DNA of 5,352 bases, from assembly GCA_003454065.1 (NCBI GenBank), contig DMKZ01000070.1, positions 1 through 5,352 on the forward strand, written 5' to 3'. The DNA is from Spirochaetaceae bacterium (GTDB taxonomy: Bacteria > Spirochaetota > Spirochaetia > Sphaerochaetales > Sphaerochaetaceae). Under the pieces are notes generated by a model, which was not told where the DNA came from, ran no database searches, and saw only the letters and a program-made list of their open reading frames with translations. Numbering within the stretch: the first letter of the stretch is position 1; every line of letters begins with the position of its first letter. The translations under genes were made by a program, and so were the position numbers. Below are positions 1-5,352 of this stretch, piece after piece.

Positions 1-237
1 TATCCGCAGCTTCAAGCTCATGGTGAGATCACGGAGGCCATGAAGCAGAATTCCTATTTGCAGAAGGAAATAACCGCTGCGCGAGAGGTTTATAACGATA
101 CGGTCCTCAGATGGAATACGGCGATTTTCGAATGGCCGTGCAAGCAGATAGTCGCGGCGCGTCGCGGCTATACCACCAGGATTCCGTTTTCCGCCGATGA
201 GGAAACGAAAGCCAGGGCAAGGAGCAAGTTTTTCTAG
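1..237 (+). CDS. lemA: LemA family protein, C-terminal part (5' end outside window)
   Basis: Reading from base 1 without a start gives 78 residues ending at TAG 235-237; the gene is cut by the window edge. The translation opens with YPQLQAHGEI and continues through an AAREVYNDTVLRWNT block. This matches the end of LemA proteins, where a Y-P-x-L segment precedes a long helix with an A-A-R-x-x-Y-N-x-x-V-x-x-Y/W-N signature and then a short tail. Known LemA proteins have about 180-200 residues: an N-terminal membrane anchor followed by a helical bundle. Their biochemical role is poorly defined. The anchor is not visible here. The tail after the signature (IVAARRGYTTRIPF onward) is more basic than usual and ends in KFF. 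The ATG at 40 is an internal methionine, not the start, because the frame is open and conserved upstream of it. serS begins 11 bases after the stop, so co-transcription is likely. Confidence 0.87.
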   Translation, partial: YPQLQAHGEITEAMKQNSYLQKEITAAREVYNDTVLRWNTAIFEWPCKQIVAARRGYTTRIPFSADEETKARARSKFF

Positions 238-238
238 C

Positions 239-248
239 AAGGTGTTAT
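239..248 (+). promoter_or_regulatory. Ribosome binding site of serS
   Basis: AAGGTG at 239-244 lies 4 bases before the ATG at 249. It is a moderate Shine-Dalgarno match in the short gap after the lemA stop, and it supports the ATG at 249 as the serS start. Confidence 0.55.
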
Positions 249-1535
249 ATGATTGATCATAGGATTCTCAAGGAAAGAGCCGAGGAGATTCGCAAGAACA
301 TTCGGCTTAGAAACATGAAAGTCGATTTCGACAAGGTTTTGTCGCTGTCCGAGGCGAGATCCGATTTGATGAAGAAGGTTGATGACCTTAGGGCTAGAAG
401 AAATGAAATCGCGAATTCGATGAAAGCGAAGCTTGACGATATTGTCAGGAAGAAGCTGGTGTCGGAAGGTCAGGAGCTGAAGACGAAGATTTCCGACGGC
501 GAGAAGAATCTCGAAGCGGTTGACGGCGAATGGAAGGGTTTGGTTTCGTCCATACCGAACTTTTTGGATCCTGATGCGCCGATAAGGGACGATGGCGATC
601 TTTCGAATATCGTGATAAGGAAAAAAGGCGTTCCGACTAAGTTTTCGTTCAAGCCCAAGGACCATGTGCAGATAGGAAAGATATGCGACTTGATAGATTT
701 CGATACGGCCACGAAAGTGAGCGGTCTCAAATTCTACTATTTGAAAAACGAGGCCGTTCTTCTCGAATTGGCTTTGGAGCAATACGCATTATCCGTATGC
801 ATGAAGCACGGGTTCATTCCTGTCATCACGCCCGATGTGGCCAAGTCCGAGATACTTGAGGGGATCGGCTTTTCGCCCAGAGGCAGCGAAAGCAACATAT
901 ACAGCCTGGAAGACAATCAGGGCTGCTTGGTGGGAACAGCGGAGATTACGCTTGGCGGATATTATTCGGGGCAGACTTTGAAGGAAAGCGACCTTCCGAT
1001 TCGTTTTGTCGGGATTTCGCATTGCTTCCGAAGGGAAGCCGGCGCAGCCGGACAATTCTCCAAGGGGCTTTACAGGGTGCATCAGTTCTCCAAAGTGGAG
1101 ATGTTCGTCTATTCCCTTCCTGAGAAGAGCCGCGAGGAGCATTCGAGGCTTCTTGACATAGAAGAGGAGATCTTCTCCGGCCTCGGCATTCCATATCAGG
1201 TGATAGACACGCCATCATGGGATCTCGGGGCTCCGGCGGCGAGAAAGTTCGACATAGAGGCATGGATGCCTGGTCGCGGCGATGGAGAATACGGCGAAGT
1301 CACCAGTACGAGCAATTGCACGGACTATCAGGCCAGGTCCTTGAATGTCAAATGCAAGGATTCCGAAGGGAAGAGCCGTTACCTTCACACTCTCAATGGA
1401 ACTGCGGTCGCGGTATCGAGGGCTATTGTGGCGATATTGGAGAATTATCAGAACGAGGACGGTTCCGTCAGGATTCCGGAAAAGCTTCAGCCGTACATGA
1501 TGGGTTGCAAGGTCATAAATGCGAAAAACGGATAG
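249..1535 (+). CDS. serS: Serine--tRNA ligase (seryl-tRNA synthetase)
   Basis: This 428-residue class II aminoacyl-tRNA synthetase attaches serine to tRNA-Ser (and to tRNA-Sec where present) in the cytosol. Residues 1 to about 105 are charged and helical, as in the coiled-coil arm that grips the long variable arm of tRNA-Ser; the opening MIDHRILKERAEEIRKNI is typical. The catalytic domain follows. It has the T-A-E serine-binding segment (T230-E232), motif 2 (F260-R-R-E263, then AGAAG and a V-H-Q-F-x-K-V-E-M run at 277-285) and motif 3 (LNGTAVAVSR, 382-391, with the invariant Arg391). It ends with the usual ENYQNEDG and IPEKLQPYM block. Length is normal for bacterial SerRS (about 420-430) and no key residue is missing. 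The form NGTAVAVSR differs from the commoner NGSGLAVGR but is a recognised variant. The gene sits 11 bases after lemA, and its last 17 bases overlap the pncB start. Confidence 0.98.
   Translation: MIDHRILKERAEEIRKNIRLRNMKVDFDKVLSLSEARSDLMKKVDDLRARRNEIANSMKAKLDDIVRKKLVSEGQELKTKISDGEKNLEAVDGEWKGLVSSIPNFLDPDAPIRDDGDLSNIVIRKKGVPTKFSFKPKDHVQIGKICDLIDFDTATKVSGLKFYYLKNEAVLLELALEQYALSVCMKHGFIPVITPDVAKSEILEGIGFSPRGSESNIYSLEDNQGCLVGTAEITLGGYYSGQTLKESDLPIRFVGISHCFRREAGAAGQFSKGLYRVHQFSKVEMFVYSLPEKSREEHSRLLDIEEEIFSGLGIPYQVIDTPSWDLGAPAARKFDIEAWMPGRGDGEYGEVTSTSNCTDYQARSLNVKCKDSEGKSRYLHTLNGTAVAVSRAIVAILENYQNEDGSVRIPEKLQPYMMGCKVINAKNG
1509..1518 (+). promoter_or_regulatory. Ribosome binding site of pncB inside the end of serS
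   Basis: AAGGT at 1509-1513 lies 5 bases before the ATG at 1519, within the last codons of serS. It supports 1519 as the pncB start and implies that ribosomes finishing serS pass over or reinitiate at this site. Confidence 0.5.
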
Positions 1536-2931
1536 GATAGGGCTCTTCACCGATTACTATGAGCTTCTGATGGCGCAAGGCGTTTTCTTTAATGGAAACC
1601 CGGAGTGCGAGTTCTATGCTTTTTATAGAAACAACCCGAGACATTCCGCTTATTCCATACTTTCAGGCATAAGCGAGCTTTTGGAGGACATTGCCGATTT
1701 TCGCTTCAGTCAGGATGATATTTCCTATCTCAGCGGCCTCGGCGTTTTTCGAAAGGAGTTCCTGAAATACTTGGAGGGATTCTCGTTTTCAGGTGAAATC
1801 CTTTCCTTTCGGGATGGGGATGTGATTTTTCCGTATGAGCCTGTCTTGATAATCAGAGGCACCTTCTGCGAGTGCGCGCTTCTCGAGACATTCGTTCTCA
1901 ATTGCCTGAACTTTCCCTCTTGCGTGGCGACGAAGGCCGCTAGAGTGGTCGAAAGCGCCAAGGGGAAGCCTGTATTCGAGTTCGCGCCGAGAAGAGCTCC
2001 GTTTCTCGAAAGCGCGAATTGTGCTTCCTATTCGGCTTATCTGGGTGGGTGTTGCGCGACTAGCAATACGCTTGCCGGAAGAATTTACGATATTCCTGTT
2101 TTCGGGACAATGGCGCATAGCTGGATAATGAATTTTGACAGCGAGTCGGATGCTTTTCTCAGTTTCTATGGAATGTATCCTGATAACTGCACTTTCCTGA
2201 TAGATACGTTCGATACCTTGAAATCAGGGATTTTCAGCGCCATGAAGGTTGGTGCTGCAATGAGGAAAGATGGCAAGACCTTTAATATAAGGATAGATTC
2301 TGGGGATCTTTCCTATTTGGCGAAGGAGTGCAGGAGGATTTTGGATTCGAATGGGTTTTTGGATACCAAGATCTGCCTTTCGAACGATTTGGACGAGAGC
2401 ATCATTTCGCAGCTTTATTTGGAAAATACGCCAGCTGATAGTTTTGGAGTAGGAACCAAGCTGGTGAACCAATCATCGCTCGGATTCGTTTACAAGCTGA
2501 GCCGGATAAGCAAGAACGGCCGATTCGTCAATCGAATGAAGATAAGCAGTTCCAAGGAGAAGATGACGCTGCCTGGTTCCTTCCAGGTGCATAGGTTCTA
2601 TGGAAAAGACGGAATCATGTGCGCCGACATGATAGAGAGCGTTGGAAAGTTCGCATGGTCGAAGCAATATCTTCTTCACCATCCGGTCAAGGACGAGGCG
2701 TTTGTATTGAAGGATTTCGACAGATGCGAGGAAAAGCTCGTTCAAAGGGTTTTCCAGGGAAACCTGACGGCGGATGTGCCGACGGCAACCCAATGCCGTG
2801 ATTTTTGCAGAAATGCGCTTGCATTGCTGCATGACAGCCATAAGAGGCTTCTTAATCCGCATATATACAAGGTTTCGCTCGGCGAGTGCATTAAGGCGGA
2901 AAGGGAAAGCATTGTCGCTGGTTTCAAATGA
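1519..2931 (+). CDS. pncB: Nicotinate phosphoribosyltransferase (NAD salvage)
   Basis: This 470-residue cytosolic enzyme joins nicotinate and PRPP, with ATP hydrolysis, to give nicotinate mononucleotide, the entry step of the Preiss-Handler route to NAD. Family landmarks appear in order. FTDYYELLMAQ (10-20) is the N-terminal T-D-x-Y signature. FAPRRAP (155-161) carries the paired arginines of the R-R-A motif. LGGCCATSNTLAG (175-187) precedes GTMAHSW (196-202), whose His200 matches the histidine phosphorylated in this family. LIDTFDTL, RIDSGDL (258-264), SNDLDE and FGVGTK (309-314) form the phosphate- and PRPP-binding barrel edges. The C-terminus contains NPHIYKVSL, usual for the long bacterial form. 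Length is close to family norms (about 400-490). The ATG at 1519 has its own ribosome site and places the TDYY motif at the expected distance. The gene overlaps serS by 17 bases and rimO by 4. Cysteines are unusually dense between residues 117 and 179. Confidence 0.95.
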   Translation: MRKTDRIGLFTDYYELLMAQGVFFNGNPECEFYAFYRNNPRHSAYSILSGISELLEDIADFRFSQDDISYLSGLGVFRKEFLKYLEGFSFSGEILSFRDGDVIFPYEPVLIIRGTFCECALLETFVLNCLNFPSCVATKAARVVESAKGKPVFEFAPRRAPFLESANCASYSAYLGGCCATSNTLAGRIYDIPVFGTMAHSWIMNFDSESDAFLSFYGMYPDNCTFLIDTFDTLKSGIFSAMKVGAAMRKDGKTFNIRIDSGDLSYLAKECRRILDSNGFLDTKICLSNDLDESIISQLYLENTPADSFGVGTKLVNQSSLGFVYKLSRISKNGRFVNRMKISSSKEKMTLPGSFQVHRFYGKDGIMCADMIESVGKFAWSKQYLLHHPVKDEAFVLKDFDRCEEKLVQRVFQGNLTADVPTATQCRDFCRNALALLHDSHKRLLNPHIYKVSLGECIKAERESIVAGFK

Positions 2932-4349
2932 GCGGAACTAAGACTTATTTCATAAAGAATCTGGGCTGTTCCAAGAACAAGACGGACGGCAGCGCCATAG
3001 AAGACGCTTTTCTAAGGCATGGATATGCCCTGTCGGATTCACCGGATCGGGCTGATATTGTCATAGTCAATACATGCGGCTTTATCCAAAGCGCGCGTCA
3101 GCAGAGTATCGAAGCGTTTTTCGAGCTGAATTCCATAAGGAGGAAAGGTTCGAAAATCGTTTTGTGCGGATGTTTGGCGCAAATGTTCCACGACCAGATA
3201 GCTTCCGAGCTCAGGGAAGCTGATGCGATTATCGGGAATTTCGACATTTCAGGGTTTGATTCGTTTCTCGAATCCATGGAAGAGGATGCCGGCAGAAAGG
3301 GGATCTCGAACGGCGATGCGGGTTGCGTCAAGTTCGGAGTGGGGCCAAATGAAGCTGACGAACAATTGCGTTCCGCTCATTGTCAGCCGAACATTCTGAC
3401 TGCTGCCGTAGCCGATTCGCCTGTTTCGGTATATCTTAAGATAGCGGAAGGATGCGATCATTTCTGCGCTTTCTGTTCGATACCGCTCATACGAGGCCGA
3501 TTCAAGTCGTTTGATAAAGGCGCCATATTGGAGAGCATGCGCCAAGCCGTAGCGGCCGGCGCTTGCGAGATAAATCTGATCGCTCAAGACCTATTATCTT
3601 ATGGCAAGGATTCCGGCGGCAAGGCTGTAGTCGGCGGTTTTCTCGAATTGCTCGCATGCATGGCGGAGATTCCGGGCGATTTCAAGATTCGTTCGCTGTA
3701 TATGCATCCTGATAATTTCGATATTGAAATCGCAAGGTTCGTCAAGAAGCATTCCGACAGGTTCCTTCCCTATTTCGACTTGGCTTTCCAGCATGGATCC
3801 GATCGCATTCTCAAGGCGATGGCGCGCGCGCATTGCGCGGATTATTATGCGAAAATGGTCGAAAGCATAAGAGATGTTCTTCCGGGCAGCATCATCCGCA
3901 GTACATTCATGCTTGGCTTCCCGGGCGAAACCAAATCCACGATAAAGGAGCTCGAAACGTTCGTCAAACGCGTGCGGCTCGAGTATTGCGGTTTTTTCAG
4001 GTATTCGAGAGAGGCTGGAACAAAAGCTTTTGCCCTGAAGCCTTCGTATTTGTCCGGCAAATATCTTGACGATGAGATTTCCAGAATCAGGGAGATTTGC
4101 GATGTGATTTCGTTCGAGCGACTTTCAAGGTTTGTCGGAGGCGTTTTTCGGGCTATAGTCGAAGAAGATATCGGAGACGGCGTTTTCTTGTGCAGGCTTC
4201 CGTTTCAGGCGCCTGAGGTTGATGGAATCTGCGAGGTCAGAACAGCAGGATGCGATGCGGCGGGAGCGAAATTGAAAGTCGGCGACATCGTGTCGGTCAG
4301 AACCGCTGGAATAGAAAACGATTATGACTTTACCGCGGAGCCGGTATGA
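2928..4349 (+). CDS. rimO: Ribosomal protein S12 methylthiotransferase RimO
   Basis: This 473-residue radical-SAM enzyme is expected to add a methylthio group to the conserved aspartate of ribosomal protein S12, using two 4Fe-4S clusters. The N-terminal MTTase domain has the three cluster cysteines: C14 in LGCSKN, C50 in NTCGFI and C82 in CGCLAQ. The radical-SAM domain has C176-x3-C180-x2-C183 in AEGCDHFCAFC, followed by IPLIRGRFKS, and later FQHGSDRILKAM, TFMLGFPGE and YSREAGT. A TRAM domain follows from about residue 403 and contains QAPEVDG, the RimO counterpart of the E. coli DAPEIDG segment. NTCGFI rather than NTCSVR, together with IRGRFKS, favours RimO over MiaB. The ATG overlaps the pncB stop as ATGA and has no good Shine-Dalgarno nearby (AAGGGA at 2901-2906 is too distant), so translation is probably coupled to pncB. 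A poorly conserved linker at about 119-160 joins the first two domains. A paralogous MiaB-like role is possible but less likely. Confidence 0.92.
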   Translation: MSGTKTYFIKNLGCSKNKTDGSAIEDAFLRHGYALSDSPDRADIVIVNTCGFIQSARQQSIEAFFELNSIRRKGSKIVLCGCLAQMFHDQIASELREADAIIGNFDISGFDSFLESMEEDAGRKGISNGDAGCVKFGVGPNEADEQLRSAHCQPNILTAAVADSPVSVYLKIAEGCDHFCAFCSIPLIRGRFKSFDKGAILESMRQAVAAGACEINLIAQDLLSYGKDSGGKAVVGGFLELLACMAEIPGDFKIRSLYMHPDNFDIEIARFVKKHSDRFLPYFDLAFQHGSDRILKAMARAHCADYYAKMVESIRDVLPGSIIRSTFMLGFPGETKSTIKELETFVKRVRLEYCGFFRYSREAGTKAFALKPSYLSGKYLDDEISRIREICDVISFERLSRFVGGVFRAIVEEDIGDGVFLCRLPFQAPEVDGICEVRTAGCDAAGAKLKVGDIVSVRTAGIENDYDFTAEPV

Positions 4350-4380
4350 CCGGAGGCTTTTGAAAGCAGCCTTCGGTTTT
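4350..4380 (+). terminator. Possible weak intrinsic terminator or attenuator between rimO and thrH
   Basis: CCGGAGGCT (4350-4358) pairs over nine positions with AGCCTTCGG (4368-4376), with one G-U pair and a 9-base loop. It is followed at once by TTTT (4377-4380). It begins on the base after the rimO stop and ends on the base before the thrH Shine-Dalgarno. The stem is good, but the T-run is only four long and then turns to GGAGG, so termination is probably partial. It could also act by affecting access to the thrH ribosome site. Confidence 0.45.
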
Positions 4381-4386
4381 GGAGGA
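4381..4386 (+). promoter_or_regulatory. Strong ribosome binding site that fixes the thrH start
   Basis: GGAGGA lies at 4381-4386. Two ATG codons follow, at 4388 and 4391. Only the second has normal spacing (4 bases after GGAGGA; the first has 1). The in-frame TTG at 4379 overlaps this site and so cannot be the start that uses it. Confidence 0.75.
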
Positions 4387-4390
4387 TATG

Positions 4391-5020
4391 ATGGTTTTCG
4401 TAACATGCGATTTGGAAGGCGTGTTCACTCCGGAGATATGGATTGAAGTCGCCGAGCGATTGGGTATTGAAAAGCTGAGAATCACGACCCGAGAGGAAAA
4501 GGATTATGACAAGCTGATGAAGATGCGCATAAGGACTCTCAAAGACAACCATGTCAGATTCGAGGATATCGGCAGAATCATTAATTCGATCGACCTGCTC
4601 GAAGGCGCCGGCGATTTTCTCAATAGGCTCAGAAAGTTGTGTCCCGTTGCCGTGGTTTCGGACACTTTTTCCGAATTCTTCAATTCCGGATTCGCGCAGA
4701 AGCTCAATTGGCCTCTGATTTTCTGCCATGATCTTGTTATCAGGGATGGCTATATAGACGACTATCGCATACGCATTCAGGATTCCAAGAAAAGAACCGT
4801 CCAGGCTCTTCATGCGCTATCATACGAAGTGTTTGCCTTCGGTGATTCCTATAATGACATCAGCATGATAAAAGAGGCGGATTCCGGCAGTCTTTTCAGG
4901 GCTCCGGCGAATATAATAGCAGAATATCCGGAAATACTCGCTACTGATGAATACGATTCCTTGTATTCTAAAATAGAGGATTTCGTCGGAAAAGAAAAGG
5001 AGAGGAACGATGGACGATAA
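4391..5020 (+). CDS. thrH: ThrH-type phosphoserine phosphatase / homoserine phosphotransferase (HAD family)
   Basis: This 209-residue cytosolic HAD-superfamily enzyme resembles Pseudomonas aeruginosa ThrH along its whole length as I recall that sequence (about 205 residues). ThrH dephosphorylates phosphoserine and can pass the phosphate to homoserine, linking serine and threonine synthesis. HAD motif I is CDLEGV (6-11): nucleophile Asp7, with Glu9 where most HADs have a second Asp, a ThrH hallmark. PEIW (14-17) follows, as in ThrH. Motif II is SDT (90-92), the motif III lysine is Lys133 (or Lys134), and motif IV is GDSYND (151-156). The cap lies at about residues 15-75, with the TTRE and DYDKLM stretches also seen in ThrH. 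I chose the ATG at 4391 from Shine-Dalgarno spacing and because it puts motif I at the family position; TTG 4379 or ATG 4388 would add only 4 or 1 residues. It overlaps the transporter gene by 11 bases. Activity as a plain SerB-like phosphatase cannot be excluded. Confidence 0.92.
   Translation: MVFVTCDLEGVFTPEIWIEVAERLGIEKLRITTREEKDYDKLMKMRIRTLKDNHVRFEDIGRIINSIDLLEGAGDFLNRLRKLCPVAVVSDTFSEFFNSGFAQKLNWPLIFCHDLVIRDGYIDDYRIRIQDSKKRTVQALHALSYEVFAFGDSYNDISMIKEADSGSLFRAPANIIAEYPEILATDEYDSLYSKIEDFVGKEKERNDGR
4997..5002 (+). promoter_or_regulatory. Ribosome binding site of the SNF transporter gene, inside thrH
   Basis: AAGGAG at 4997-5002 lies 7 bases before the ATG at 5010. It is a near-ideal Shine-Dalgarno placed within the last thrH codons, and it supports 5010 over the in-frame ATG at 5028. 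Confidence 0.75.
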
Positions 5021-5352
5021 GAACAGGATGTCTTTTTCAGGACGATTGGGTTATGTGCTTGCCGCCGCAGGTTCCGCAGTGGGGCTTGGCAATATATGGC
5101 GTTTCCCTTATTTGGCAGCAAAATACGGCGGGGGAATTTTCCTGCTATGCTATATGATTCTCGTGGCTTTGGTCGGATGCGTGTTCGTGATTTCCGAAAC
5201 CGCATTGGGTCGCATGACGCGCAAGAGTCCGATCGGAGCGTTCGCAACCTTTGGAGAAGGACCGTTTTTCGGAATTGGCGGCTGTCTTAATGCGCTAGTT
5301 CCCATGATCATAGTTCCGTACTACAGCGTAATCGGCGGATGGGTTCTCAAAT
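5010..5352 (+). CDS. Sodium-dependent transporter, SNF/NSS family, N-terminal part (3' end outside window)
   Basis: The first 114 residues of an inner-membrane Na+-coupled symporter of the neurotransmitter:sodium symporter family (LeuT, Tyt1, MhsT relatives), which usually import amino acids. The gene runs off the window edge. A short polar N-terminus (MDDKNRMSFSGR) leads into transmembrane segment 1. There GSAVGLGNIWRFPY (21-34) is the unwound, sodium- and substrate-binding signature, and AAKYGGG (36-42) follows. Segment 2 (about 43-62) ends in SETALGR (62-68), containing the conserved Glu63 and Arg68. Segment 3 begins at about residue 93 and includes VPYYSVIGGW, as in bacterial family members. 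Full-length bacterial members have about 440-510 residues and 11-12 membrane segments. The substrate cannot be read from this part. The start overlaps thrH by 11 bases, so the two are probably co-translated, and an amino acid such as serine or threonine is a reasonable guess only. Confidence 0.95.
   Translation, partial: MDDKNRMSFSGRLGYVLAAAGSAVGLGNIWRFPYLAAKYGGGIFLLCYMILVALVGCVFVISETALGRMTRKSPIGAFATFGEGPFFGIGGCLNALVPMIIVPYYSVIGGWVLK

Noticed and set aside
40..237. A stand-alone 65-residue gene starting at ATG 40
   Set aside because: The same frame is open to base 1 and its upstream residues match LemA, so this is the tail of a longer gene.
234..782. 182-residue open frame on the minus strand opposite serS
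   Set aside because: Fully antisense to well-conserved serS, no family motif and no credible operon context; a shadow frame.
1217..1540. 107-residue + strand frame overlapping the end of serS
   Set aside because: Out of frame with serS across motif 3, which is clearly the coding frame; the translation is low-complexity G/R/S-rich.
2473..2862. 129-residue minus-strand frame opposite pncB
   Set aside because: Antisense to conserved PncB sequence, with no recognisable domain.
3818..3840. GCGCGCGCG-rich stretch with local self-complementarity inside rimO
   Set aside because: It encodes the in-frame MARAHCAD segment; alternating GC follows from Ala/Arg codons, and no T-run or conserved site accompanies it.
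4379..4390. TTG at 4379 or ATG at 4388 as the thrH start
   Set aside because: TTG overlaps the GGAGGA ribosome site and ATG 4388 is only 1 base from it; ATG 4391 has proper spacing and matches the family N-terminus.
4322..4813. 163-residue minus-strand frame across the rimO-thrH junction
   Set aside because: It would run antisense through the hairpin and the catalytic part of thrH; no family resemblance seen.
4849..5247. 132-residue minus-strand frame across the thrH-transporter junction
   Set aside because: Opposite thrH motif IV and the SNF transmembrane-1 signature, both clearly coding on the + strand.

Overview
The window is a dense stretch of bacterial DNA with six genes, all on the + strand, packed so tightly that they look like one transcription unit. 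In order they are: the 3' end of a LemA-family gene (1-237), serS (249-1535), a pncB-type nicotinate phosphoribosyltransferase gene (1519-2931), rimO (2928-4349), thrH (4391-5020) and the 5' end of a sodium:neurotransmitter-symporter (SNF/NSS) family gene (5010 to the window edge). All products were recognised from family motifs read directly in the translations. No search was run.

Layout. Only 11 bases separate lemA from serS. serS and pncB overlap by 17 bases, pncB and rimO by 4 (ATGA), and thrH and the transporter gene by 11. The only real gap is 41 bases between rimO and thrH. It holds a GC-rich 9-bp hairpin followed by TTTT, directly against the thrH Shine-Dalgarno sequence. This is the most likely place for partial termination or regulation. 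No stretch over 300 bases lacks a gene. I see no tRNA, rRNA, CRISPR array, insertion sequence, convincing repeat or recognisable promoter.

How the genes may work together. SerRS charges tRNA-Ser. PncB makes nicotinate mononucleotide for NAD salvage. RimO is an iron-sulfur radical-SAM enzyme that modifies ribosomal protein S12. ThrH belongs to a phosphoserine phosphatase/homoserine phosphotransferase family, and the last gene begins a Na+-driven amino-acid-type transporter. A serine/threonine thread (serS, thrH, perhaps the transporter) can be drawn, but the cluster may equally be a housekeeping operon of mixed function.

Organism. Balanced base composition, head-to-tail overlapping genes, good AAGGAG/GGAGG ribosome sites and bacterial-type proteins indicate a bacterium. 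Cysteine-rich enzymes and an oxygen-sensitive radical-SAM protein would suit an anaerobe. Some residue choices made me think of spirochaetes or similar phyla, but I cannot assign a taxon. I found no clearly novel system; the findings are modest and concern gene-boundary architecture and a few residue-level oddities.
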